DNA of 64,000 nt, from positions 16,017,651 to 16,081,650 of the forward strand of contig OU452203.1 of NCBI GenBank assembly GCA_911728435.2. Direction: 5' to 3'. Under the pieces are notes generated by a model, which did no database searches, was not told the origin of the DNA, and worked only from the letters and a program-made list of their open reading frames with translations. Below, one piece after another: positions 1-11,300 of the stretch; the first letter of the stretch is position 1; each line of letters opens with the position of its first letter. The DNA is from Apoderus coryli. Lineage: Eukaryota; Arthropoda; Insecta; Coleoptera; Attelabidae. The translations under genes and the position numbers were made by a program.

Positions 1-735
1 ACATCCAGAATCAGTTGCAATAGAGAACGTATATCTGTATAAGCCTGTAGGGTTGGAATCTTTCTCCCATCTACTAGATCCAATATGTACACGATGTCCC
101 AAGAAGATTAATTTTGATTAAAACTTTTTAGGTACTTTTTTTTTGTAGAATCCATTGGAATATGCTCTTTTTTTACAAGGCGTTTAGATTTTCATTATCT
201 AATTCAACGCCAGAGAAAAAAATCTAAGGCTGTCAGATCCGGTGTCCGCGCAGGCCATTAGATGGGCCCTTTCCCATAGAATTTTTACCAAACTGGATAT
301 TAAGGTAATCGTTTATGATCCTTGCACAATGTGCAAGAATACTCTGGGCATTACATGTATAGGAATATCTTCCAAGAATTATCCAAATATCTTCTAGAAT
401 TCAGCGGTTCATCGTAAATATAGGATCCAATGAATTGACCTCTAAAAATTCCTATACACACATTGAAGCTAAATCTTCCCTGTTGTCTGTTTTGGCAGTC
501 ACATGGAGACTTTCTTGGGACCAAGTGTAATCATTAAACCGATTAATTATACCAGCACTACTAATCGAAGCCTCGTGGCGGTCGGTCCAAATACAATTTA
601 AAGCGATATTTGGTTCATTTAGTATTTTGTTCATAAACCACTTACAAAAACGAGTTCTTCGATCAAAATCCCCAGGGAGAAGATGCTTCTGCATATGCCA
701 GTCTCTGCTTCAAGTTTTCTTGTGGAAGTTGTAAA
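1..735 (-). pseudogene. Decayed Tc1/mariner-superfamily (DUF4817-type) transposase
   Basis: Read on the minus strand, this stretch gives scattered pieces of a transposase family common in insect genomes. In order: a helix-turn-helix-like TSTRKLEAETGI near 735-700; LLPGDFDRRTRFCKWFMN around 680-620; a degraded first catalytic motif (IWTDRHEAS, where the family has FTDE) near 590-565; HCARIINDYLNIQFG near 330-285; and PARTPDLTALDFFLW near 260-210, which holds the second-aspartate region. Frameshifts and stops separate the pieces, so no functional protein is made. The copy runs off the left edge of the window. The family assignment rests on motif order and recognition of the family. The pieces match it well, but exact boundaries are uncertain. 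Confidence 0.7.
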
Positions 736-1139
736 ATTATAATTTTTAAATTGTATTGTTGTTAATAGTTTGAAAGATAAACATGACAAGTGATACATCA
801 AAATTTAGGAAATTTTACGAGCTTTTCAAAAATCTTATAATATATGGTGGAGGGTGGCCACGGATAGAGTTTCGAAGAGGAAAAACGTTTTATTTGTAGA
901 CTTAGAAGAAAAAATCATTCTTTATAAAAACGTCTGCTTGTCTCGAAACTACAATTTCAAATACTAAATTTACGATTACTATAAAAAATAAAAAAATCGC
1001 CTCTGTACTCAGGATACTTTTATTTCAATCTTCTTCCCTCAAAGATAAGAAACTGCAAATATGAGCATTTTCAAAAATTTAGTCAAAGAGTTTCTTACAA
1101 ACGGTGCGTTCTACAGCCTACAGGAATTTACCACCTCAG

Positions 1140-1314
1140 TATAGTGTTGTTAAGCTGTGTCAAGAGTTTGTTGTATATGTATAAATATGTATTTGAATTT
1201 TTATTTATATTTTCAGTTTTCATTAATTTATGCTCAATGTTTTTTGTATTTTGACGTGTCTATGTACAGAATCTATGTACTTTTGAAAGACTAATAAAGA
1301 TATTATTATTATTA
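1140..1314 (+). mobile_element. 3' end of a LINE with an (ATT)n tail
   Basis: The segment ends in AATAAAGATATTATTATTA. The same kind of ending (AATAAAG-like signal, then TATTATTATT) closes the jockey-type LINE at 56.7 kb (minus strand) and the LINE remnant ending at 51.07 kb. I read it as a severely 5'-truncated LINE 3' untranslated region. No coding sequence remains, so the 5' limit is a guess. Confidence 0.4.
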
Positions 1315-1316
1315 TA

Positions 1317-1537
1317 CAGGATATATCAAAAATAACATTTTTAATGATTTTGATTTTTTTTAAATTTTATGAAAATATTTTTAAAACCGTGATTTATTAC
1401 ACCAATTATGCAAAAAAAAACTAATAAACATTTTTCTCAAAGTGGTTAATTTCATAGCTACTATTAATATAATAAAATTTTAAAAAAAACAAGAAAATCA
1501 AAATCATTAAAAATATTATTATTTTTGATATACCCTG
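1317..1537. mobile_element. 221 bp MITE with mariner-like termini, TA target site
   Basis: The left end CAGGATATATCAAAAATAA is matched in reverse complement by the right end, CAGGGTATATCAAAAATAA. Similarity continues inward through AATGATTTTGATTTT on both sides. Each end is bordered by TA (1315-1316 and 1538-1539), the target duplication of the Tc1/mariner superfamily. There is no ORF. It lies inside the larger inverted repeat and directly abuts a LINE (ATT)n tail. Confidence 0.65.
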
Positions 1538-1929
1538 TATATTAATCGTAAATTTGGTACTCGAAATTATAGTTTCGACACAAGCAGACGTTTTTATAAA
1601 GAATGACTTTTTCTTCTAAATCTACAAATAAAAAAGTTTTTCCTCTTCCAAACTCTATCTAATGTGTCCACGGATAGAGTTTGGATGTTAACACAAATTA
1701 TTTCAAAAATAAAGACTAAATGATTCTTTCATTAGTCAACGTACCAAACCTTATTTTACAAGAAAAAGGGGACATCTTGTACAATATTTGCTATTAATTA
1801 AAATGATTATCCAATCTTGACAAAATGGAAACCAAAGAACATCTTAATCATAAAAATTAACAATAAAATAATTTGTATAAACAAATGTACAACATCGAGA
1901 AAAAAAGGGAAAATTGTCGTACGATATCT

Positions 1930-2287
1930 ATCACGTGGCCATATGAATTAAAAGAACACAGCAGCCTGCTGTCGAGCCAAAACTAAGCCAGTGACCGTGT
2001 CTACCATTCACGCGGTAAGACCGCGAAAAAATAATTAGTAAAGGTATTTCGCGCTAAAAACTTATTGTTTTGAAATTGTTCGTGAAACTTAGTCTCTTTT
2101 ACTCGCTTGAAAACATAAATATTTTATTATAGTACGACACTAATTTACCGGTATATTTTTACTTACCTACATAGATATAAATTTTCCATTGTTTTTATTT
2201 AAAAATATAATTGTTATTTATCGAGATTTAAGTATTTTTAAATAACAGAAACACTATTGGTCGTTTTGTTTATAAACAAGATACGAA
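1930..2287 (+). promoter_or_regulatory. Probable promoter / 5' UTR region of first exon 1A
   Basis: This stretch is less AT-rich than its surroundings, notably 1960-2030, and lies immediately upstream of the exon 1A start codon. No clear TATA box or initiator could be assigned. The call rests on position and composition only. Confidence 0.3.
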
Positions 2288-2381
2288 ATGGTAAAAAAGC
2301 TAATATTTAAAACTGGTGTTTTGGACATTGTTGACGAAAAGCAGCAAAAGATAAATGCAGAAGAAAATGAAGCACCTACCG
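2288..2381 (+). CDS. SLC17 transporter, alternative first coding exon 1A
   Basis: An ATG at 2288 opens 31 codons (MVKKLIFKTGVLDIVDEKQQ..., ending NEAPT) plus one base. It stops at a strong donor, G|GTAAGT, at 2382. The phase (one base carried over) fits the acceptor at 22721, where G+CA makes Ala32 and runs into WFGTRHF. The predicted segment is cytoplasmic, polar and charged, as expected for an SLC17 N-terminus. It competes with exon 1B for the same acceptor. Support is positional and by reading frame. No transcript evidence is available, and so short an exon could still be fortuitous. Confidence 0.72.
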
Positions 2382-5300
2382 GTAAGTAGGTTTTTACGTA
2401 ACCCTATTGTATGGTTTGTTTATTTCCAGACTTTGCTGGAAAGTTTATATAAACTAGATAAATATTTAACGTTAATTGTTAGGAACTTATCTTTATTTTA
2501 TATTTTATTCAACAAAGTGGTTAGGGTGCCTTGGCCTATTTTGTATAAGATCTAACGAAGATACATACAGTTTTTTTTATAATTTAGATTTCCAGATACA
2601 GGTCTATTCTTGGAATTCATCAAAATCTATTATGCCACATAACACGTCTTAATAAATACTCAAAACAACTAAAGGATACCACAAAGTTTAATTATGGTTT
2701 TTTTAATGAGAAACTTAACATATCTTGGGCTTTCTATTTGAATATTGATATATTATTTAAACTAAGAAACTAACAATTTGATATAAAAATTAAACAATTT
2801 CAATGAAACAATAAAAACGGATTTATATTATAAAAAACATATTTGTGCAAAAATTAACTCACTGACTGACTGAGTTGATTGAAAAATCAAGACTTTTGAA
2901 TATTTTGTAATTGAAAATTGTAGTTCCCAACGTGATTGGGTTTATTATCAATTTGAAGATTGATTTTTTATGCACAACAATAAAAATACTTAATTATTAT
3001 CACAAAACATTACAATAAAAATAGCATAAAAACAAACAATTCTTCGAGTCAAAAAACAGCCCCCCAACAAAATAAGATACTTCCTCAAAAAAAAAAGAGA
3101 TTAAAAACTTTTCTCGCGGATTTCAAATGTTAATTACTTACAAGAATTTCTAGACAAATAATTATTCAAGAATCGACAAATAAGAGATAATTTATGTTTT
3201 AAAAATCTGGCAGGAGAGTTAATATTGACGCTGAGGTCAGGACTGATTGAAAATAATTGTTCCTAACTTAGCGCCCTAAGCGGATCAAGAGAATTTCTAA
3301 ACCGTTGTGAGTTGAGTGTCGAAAGTTGATAAATTGAAGTCGATGTATTTTTTGTCTCCTTGCTTAGTTAGAATACCAAGTACCTACCAATTGGTGATGA
3401 AATTCATGATTAAATGAAAGTTCATTATTTAGTATTTCAAATTGTCTTAATGAATCTATTTTCTGGATCAGAATATTTTGCAATTTGCGCCTTTAAACTT
3501 AGGCATGTCTGAGAAGGGTAGATTATAAAGTGTCCTTGAATAGTATAGGTACTTCATTTGATTGAAGTGGAAATTGTATTGATATTATAATCCATAATGA
3601 CTTAGTAATTAAAAACATAACACCTAAACATTATTTATTGTAGCAATGCGATAAAATTCTTTTAGGCATAAAACTAGATTAAATTTTTAAATAGAAACAA
3701 AATCAGTGATATTTAACATTATTATCACGTGTTTGAAACATGTAGACGGTAGTTCAACGATGATTTTTAAAAGTGGACATTGAAAAAAAAATTAAAAATA
3801 CCTTGACCTAAAGTATTCTATTTATATGTTGGCATAAAAAAAATTATTTAAATATACTTGCACACTCATTATACTATTAGAGGGGTCATATACATACATT
3901 CCTCAATTTTTAAGACAGACAAAAATACTTCTATATAATTTTTTAAATCTATAGAGACAGATTAATTGATTGTTTTTAAATCTCTTCGAAATATTTAAAT
4001 TTTAGGCAAAGATGGGTCTCAAGGTTTCATACATAACTTTTAACAAAATACTTGCGACGTTGTTAGTATTATAGGCCCTGGCAAATCAACCGATATACAC
4101 ATACCCACAAAAACCTATTTGGCAAAATCCCTTAATAACATGGAAACCGCTAATAATAATTATTATGAATAGTGAGTACAAAAATCTCGAAATTTTTAGT
4201 AGAGTTAGATAAGAAACTATTTCAGAAAAAATAATTTTCTAAAAAAATCGTTTGGACTTCATTAATTTGTAATTTGCTACAGTTGGCTATAGAAATCGAA
4301 TAGCAATATCTAAACAAATAAAAATTTAATTTAAAAAATAATTACTAAAACTAAAATGTAATCCAACTACTTAAGAATAAGAACAGTTTACTTTAGCTCT
4401 CAGTTCATCCAAATTTGACATTTTACAAGTGACCCCAAAGAAAAAAATCATACCTCGACGACCAATCCACCTTTCTGGAAAATCTTCATCTAAACATTAC
4501 CGTACACCATTAACGAATACTTTCGGAAATATAAAAGTTTAAAGTTAATTTTTAAAAAAATCTTTTAAACAAAAATATTACCTATTAAAAGAGAAAAGCA
4601 ATTAAGTCAAAACTAAACATATTCAACACGTCATGTAATTTCATAATAACGTAATTAAATATATCATGAAATACTTATGATAACTTTAGCTACGATCGAG
4701 ACATGTTTATATAATCAAATATATTGAAGTTGAGTTGAGAAGACACAGTTTAATTGCTTTCTTCACTTGTTCTAGATATTTTTCTCTATTAGAACGCGGG
4801 AATTTTAATTACCACACAGCCACTTGCAGTGGCCACAACAGCAAAAATATAAATTTACCCTGCCACCAGTGACAGCCACTACGGTGGTGGCTTAAATGCA
4901 GGCACTATCTTCGTACCTGCAGCTTGTAGAAGGTTGTGTAAAAATTGTACATTTTTTCACGATTTCATATCCGTATTAATCAATAATATTGTAAATTAAA
5001 TTATATTCGAATTTATATTATTGTCCAACAGTTCCTGTTTAGCGATAATTAACCAAATATTATGGTTGAAAAATCAGACTGATAACATTAAAGTAGCACA
5101 AAACTATTTTAGCTGATAGTAAATTGTATAATATTAATTTTATGCCATTGATAAAATTTTGTTTTCAATAAGTAATAATATTTGATTGTTTTGAAGTAGC
5201 AGAGACTACCTATGAGTAAATCTGTTTTGGTTATAGGTTTGTTTATTGCATTTGCCCAGATACAATAAATAAATTCAACAGCTATTTGCATAAAATTGTG

Positions 5301-8300
5301 TAACCCGAACTTTGAATGAATACGATATCGTTTCGATAGCTGTCAAATACGAGTTGCATACGATATTAGATTCTTTCTAGGATATGCTTACGATAATCTA
5401 AATTAACAATATTATTTATTTAAGGTATTTATTTTATAAGACACAAATAAAACAACGTCTACTCCACCAAACTATTCATGTATTATTATGCAATCAGCAT
5501 GCAGCGCCAGACATGTTTCGGAACATTAAATTTCCATCATCAGTGGCTCAAAATAAACAGTCACGCAGTCATTTTAGTTAAAGTCAAACAGTATGGCATG
5601 GAAAAAAAAAATGACTAAATTTTATGTACTATGACAACACAATTTTTTGAGTTTCTTTTTCAATAAGAAAATGTTTTATATTTTAATTTTATAAGATTTT
5701 ATTCCATTAATTTCCACTAATTGTTTGTATACGTTTATATAATCCATGCGATACTGTTTGACTTTAACTAAAATGACTGCGTGACTGTTTATTTTGAGCC
5801 ACTGATGATGGAAATTTAATGTTCCGAAACATGTCTGGCGCTGCATGCTGATTGCATAATAATATATGAATAGTTTGGTGGAGTAGACGTTGTTTTATTT
5901 GTGTCTTACACATTCAACTCCTCTCGAAGATGGATTACTTCAGAAAATATTTATTTTATTTTAAAATGTCAAATTAGGTACCTAAACGATACAATGAATT
6001 TGTGTCCGCAAAAATTTAATGAAATGAAAAATAATATCATGGCATAGCGGACAAAATTACTATACAAGGGATTTTGTTTAAATTAGCAGGAACTCGGTCT
6101 GGTTCTACTGAATTAGACTGAGACACAAAAATAATCGTCTTTCAATCGGCAGAATATACATCATAAACATTAATGGTGTCAGAATAAGAAATACATCTCT
6201 GAGCACCCTCAGGAGTTGGAACAAAGTTGGAAAAATTGACAATTTAAATTTAATTAAAAGTTCAATTTTTGTAGCTTCATTCAAACTCTTGATGGTGCTT
6301 ATAAATGAGTGAAGTTCAACTGGCAGTTTTATTTCTACTGCTATTTCTGGATTCTAACAACATCACTGTGAGAAGATGTACTTTTTTTTACTTTAAATTG
6401 TTTTATTATTATTTTAAGAATCATGTAAAATACACATAATACAAATACTCTCACATTTACATTTGAGTCAGGCGAAAATGGCCAATTTGAAAAATTAAGT
6501 GCAGTTTTAAGTCCAATATAGTTTGGAGGGAACCGAAAAATCATAAGTAATTTTTCTATCGTAAAGGAACATCAATTACAATTTTATATATTCTGAAGAA
6601 ATACTCATATTTAACGGGCTACCTACATTTTAAGAATCTGGTAAAGATTTATGAAAGTTTGATGAAATTCAGTATTTGCAATCGGAAAACGGATGAAACA
6701 TGAACCTCTCCAAGAAGTCTTCTGAATTACTTGCTTCCTTCCTTTTCTTTCAGGAAATCACCCGATATAACAGGTGTGTTTTCAGATAATCTGTTGTTCA
6801 AAACACCACAAGACGGTCATTTCGTCGATCAACGACGCCATCCGGTCAGTGTATGACCACAAAACATACCCCCTTATGTTTTGTGGTGTACGACAGCCAG
6901 ATTTCACTCTCGATTTGATGTGGTATATGACCATACGGATACGCGTCGTACAGAAAATATATGGTGCGACATCTAGTGTTCAATGGGTAATGTACCGTGT
7001 GAATAAGATTCACTATAATCGCCGGACACGATAAATCTGTTTAGTTTGGTCTTTGGCAAAATTGTTCGGAATTCCCATTTTTCCCAAATATGCGAAGACA
7101 GACCATTGTAAGTTACGGGCATGCCGATGTCAGCCAGCCTGATGATTCTGTCCCTAAGATCATTTTCTTGGTCAACTGTTAACATACAAGTGCGGACGAT
7201 TTTTTTGCAGCACTTCCAGAATTTATTTGGTTTTCTAGAGTTCTCCTTGGAATTCCAAACTTATCACCCCGCCATACAATCTCGAACTGCTTCCAAGGCT
7301 TCTACGAAACGTTTCTCGGTCCATAAAGCTCTCTTTCTTCGCATTTTGATTGATCTAAAATAAAAACAAATTACATATATAAATAAAAACTATGGTGTTC
7401 CAAATAAGGCCCCCTGGGTCTTGTTTGGAACATTCATGAGGACCATTTTAGGCATCCCGTGTTTTCTACATAGTTTAGGGCCAAGATCTAGCCATTGTAC
7501 TTACTTTTTCTTTATTTACGGACACAATATATTAAAACGCAAAAGTGTGTGAATTTAAGTTAACAAGCAAGTTAACCCTATTTCACAATAAGCCCATGAA
7601 GCTGCAGTGAAACTGGGGACTTATGTCGAACCGACCCTTAAAAAAGTGAACCTTACGTAAGGCAGCGTGAATGCAAACCTTGTGTTAATGGTGGCCTGTA
7701 ATATTGGGTTTAATGATTCTTCATCGATAGGTGTAATATTTGGGTATTAAACTAATGACTAGATTACAAAGAGACATGGGCCTTGTTTGGAACCGGGCCA
7801 TATTAGGCGCACCTGAATTGTTGATCAGATCGTTATAAGCGAAATCAATACTTCCAAAATATTAATAATAAAAAATTGCGACGTGCTGTTTTTAATTTGA
7901 ACACCTGCTAATTTCTGCTATCATGTATCATTATGTAGGTTTATTTTTTTGGTATACATTATGCTTTAAGAATTAGGTATTGTTAATATTTAGAATGGCT
8001 TAGATACAGTGAAGTGTAGGTAATCTGTTTGTACATTCCAATGAAATGTTGACATATCAACATAGGACACACAAGTTTCCAATTTGGAGAATTACATTCA
8101 ATCCTATGATGACTTTTCAGGTTAGCTTAGACTCTTTAGAAAAATTGTTCGTGAAAAACACTCCTCTGTATGGGGATTTCTTTCAAACAGGAAGAAATTT
8201 TCGACCTGTTTATCAGTGGCGGTCGCAACTCATCTAACTAGAGAGGCTTAACTTACTTTACCACAAATAGAAGAAGTTTCAGTGGACTATAATAAACAGT

Positions 8301-11300
8301 ACCAACAAAACAATTTATTTCTTACCTAGCTTCCCGTTAACCATGATTTTTTTTCATAGTGAGTTAGGCATATTAAGATCCCTATTTTGCCTTACCCCAG
8401 TTGGCACTAATGATTTTAGCAAAGATTATAGTGTATACATCTGCTATCGTTATTATGTCGTGGTATAGTCCTTTTGTCTTTGTATTTTACGTATTGAATG
8501 GCAAACTTTAACAGTTCTTAACAATCAATTTGGCAAGATATTCTACTACTGTTTTGTTCGGTTTGTTAAAGATATTTTTTGTGTTTTTCTAAACGTTGTA
8601 TTCTCATGATACATGAACCCTTTTGCGAACATAATCCGATAATTATTATTTGAGCAATAACAATTTTAAACAAATGTTATGTACGCAAGGATTAGAAGGA
8701 AACAAAGGCGAACAAACCCAAGGCAAAGCTGGCTTACTTTTAGTACTCAGTGTTAAAATACAATAATATAGCATCAAAAGCATATACAAACGCACAAGAA
8801 AAATTAAGGAATGTTCAAAATCGGCAAGAGAAAGCAGACATCTCCTTACTTCTAATTTTCTAACATTATTATATAATATAATTATACCTACAAATCGAAC
8901 AAAGCTGTACCCTCCATTAGCCTGCGGAGCCCAGGTATAGGTTGAGTGCTAATATATCTGGCGTCTGCTTATCAATAAAAAATATTTAGTTCACTTATTC
9001 ATGAATGTCTGGACGAGATTGCTAAAACCTTCTACGCACACTGTTATTCAGTTAATCCCAGTGCAACTGTTTAGTTTGGGGATCATTAGATATGGAAAAT
9101 GTTTCTCAGTGGATTTTAATTCTTAGTGGTGGCTGAAAGATTTTGACGTCTTATGAATTGAACGTCACGTTCCATTATCGTTTAATTTTGGAAGTGTTCA
9201 AAGTAGCTTCGAAAATGTCAACAAAAACAAATATTGAATACAAGTTTCAGAAATTTTATTTTAGTTGTGTTATAATCTACAGCCAAAATTTAACAAATAC
9301 AGACCGGTTAGTTCCATTAAAATAATTACATGATTTCGCTTACTAAGATTATACTTAATAATACAAAATTATATTATTATTAGTTACTGCTTGTTTACAA
9401 GAAAAAATTCACAGAAATAATTTCGGCCATAAGATATAATGGAAGAAACCATAAACAGTTACATCACCTGATCTTAAAAAACCGTAGTAGTATGCGGAGA
9501 ATTTTTATATATGCCTCATATTCAAAATTAATTTAAATGTCTTACATAAATATGACTACTATTAATAATAATAATAATTTGTATTAATATTGTTTTTATA
9601 TTAATAAATACCTTTTTTTTTCAACCTCAGTAAATTTTATTTTAAGATGAATATTTTAGAAAAGATTTCAATGAATTGGACCATCTAAATTTGGCCTAAA
9701 AGTTTTGATTAAAATCAGATTAGAAATTACATTATCGAATTTTTAAACTATTTGTTACAGTATATAATTTTAAAATATGTTCAAGCATAATTCTCGTAAC
9801 AATATCCTTCGATTGTTGCTTTTATTTACAATTTACAAAACTTCACAATCTATTAATTTTTAGTTAGCTACATAAATATCACGCTTTAATAGATTAACAA
9901 TAACTTTCACCTATAAAAAGTGTATTTGTTTATTTATATTTTTTTATCTACAAAACAAAATAACTATGAACTAATAATTCACATGATTTACACATTTTTT
10001 TAGTATTCATTTCACACATTACTTATATTCATATTATAACAAATAAATTATTACAATAATTCAACCGAAATCCTTGGAAAATGCATGAATATAGGTAACA
10101 TATTAATGAAAAAGATATGTAATATTGTAAATAGCTTTCGCTGTTTTTTTTTTATCTTGAAAATTTAAATTTTAAATGTGTGACACTGGTTCGTAAAACC
10201 TCAAGGAATTAAAGTAACGCGATTCCTTAGAATTTATTGCAAACGTTTATCCAGAACTATTATATATATAAAAAAAACTATTGTATTATTTTATTACCTA
10301 ACTAAGGAGAGTTATTTCTTGGATAGACTTTAACTGTTAACCAAAATTATAATTTTTTTGTTGGAACTTCAAGTTTTAAACAAAATAAATAATTTTACCC
10401 TTGTCAAAAATAAGACCAAGGATTTTTTGTGCGTAAAATAATAAATAAGGTTGAAGAAGTTCTGACAGGAAAAAGACACAATAATAGGAGTTCTCCTTTC
10501 ATATTATGACTGTCATGTGGCTTTCATAGACTTCTTTTTTATTTTTGTACTCTGAATATTTGGAAATTTGTATATCAACGTTATTTTTGACTTTAATGCA
10601 AAATTCTGTGTAAGCTTTTTGGTGTAAGCTTAAAGTTGGTCTAACAGACAAAAATATGATATAGAGGAATTTGGTTTAAATTTTATTAATCGATAAACAC
10701 CCGTTCGACATTGGACACATTTTCTAGAAAACGATTTGATTTTTCTTGATATTTAAAAACAGTATTTTCCGTGTGCAAAATGAGATAACTGAATAAAAAA
10801 TAGGGACAAAGGTGTACATTCATCGCTGCTCCCACCCTATTTGCGATTATCATTTGTAAATCGTGGAGCAAATCTAAATATTTAAGGAGCTGTAGAATTA
10901 TCGCTTTAATTTGTCTTGTGAAGAAAAAGGAGCCAAATTTTCTAGGAAGTTTAGACACTTTGCGACCAATAAGCTAAGATAATGTTGCCAGCTATCTGGA
11001 TACACCATTCAGGTTACAAATTAATTTAGGTAAATCAGTCATATTGCCTAAAACCCACCATAGCTATCTTTGAAAAACAACACCTAATACGTTATTTAAT
11101 TTAGCTATAATATTTAGCACATTCTCCACTTTTTTTAATAAATACTTACATTGATAATGATGATAATTATTATAATAAATTATGTAATTATTAAGTTATT
11201 ATCGCACCAGCACTCTAATAGTATAAAGTGCCTATAAGCGTGACAAATTTATTTTTATGATGTGAGATAAACTAAGGGAAGTCTCATATAGAGAAAAATG

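Larger units (their letters stand above)
862..1659. repeat. Inverted repeat pair (arms about 110 bp)
   Basis: The sequence at about 862-972 (GATAGAGTTTCGAAGAGG onward) recurs in reverse complement at about 1550-1659 with only scattered mismatches. A further direct copy of CCACGGATAGAGTTT sits at 857-871 and 1668-1682. Between the arms lie a LINE 3' tail and a small MITE. This looks like a fold-back DNA element that later received other insertions. No transposase of its own is visible. Confidence 0.6.
5437..5908. mobile_element. Head-to-head pair of Penelope-type termini (165 bp inverted repeat)
   Basis: Bases 5437-5601 and 5744-5908 are reverse complements with only isolated mismatches, around a 142-base AT-rich loop. 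Each arm contains a full minimal hammerhead-ribozyme motif, pointing outward (minus in the left arm, plus in the right). The arms resemble the 3' terminus of the Penelope-like elements in this window: ribozyme motif, then about 70 bp containing GTTTTATT. A 12 bp direct repeat, TATTTATTTTAT, lies at 5426-5437 and 5948-5959. It may be a target-site duplication around a 510 bp insertion, although its AT-richness makes chance possible. There is no reverse transcriptase here, so this is a nonautonomous or deleted remnant. Confidence 0.65.
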
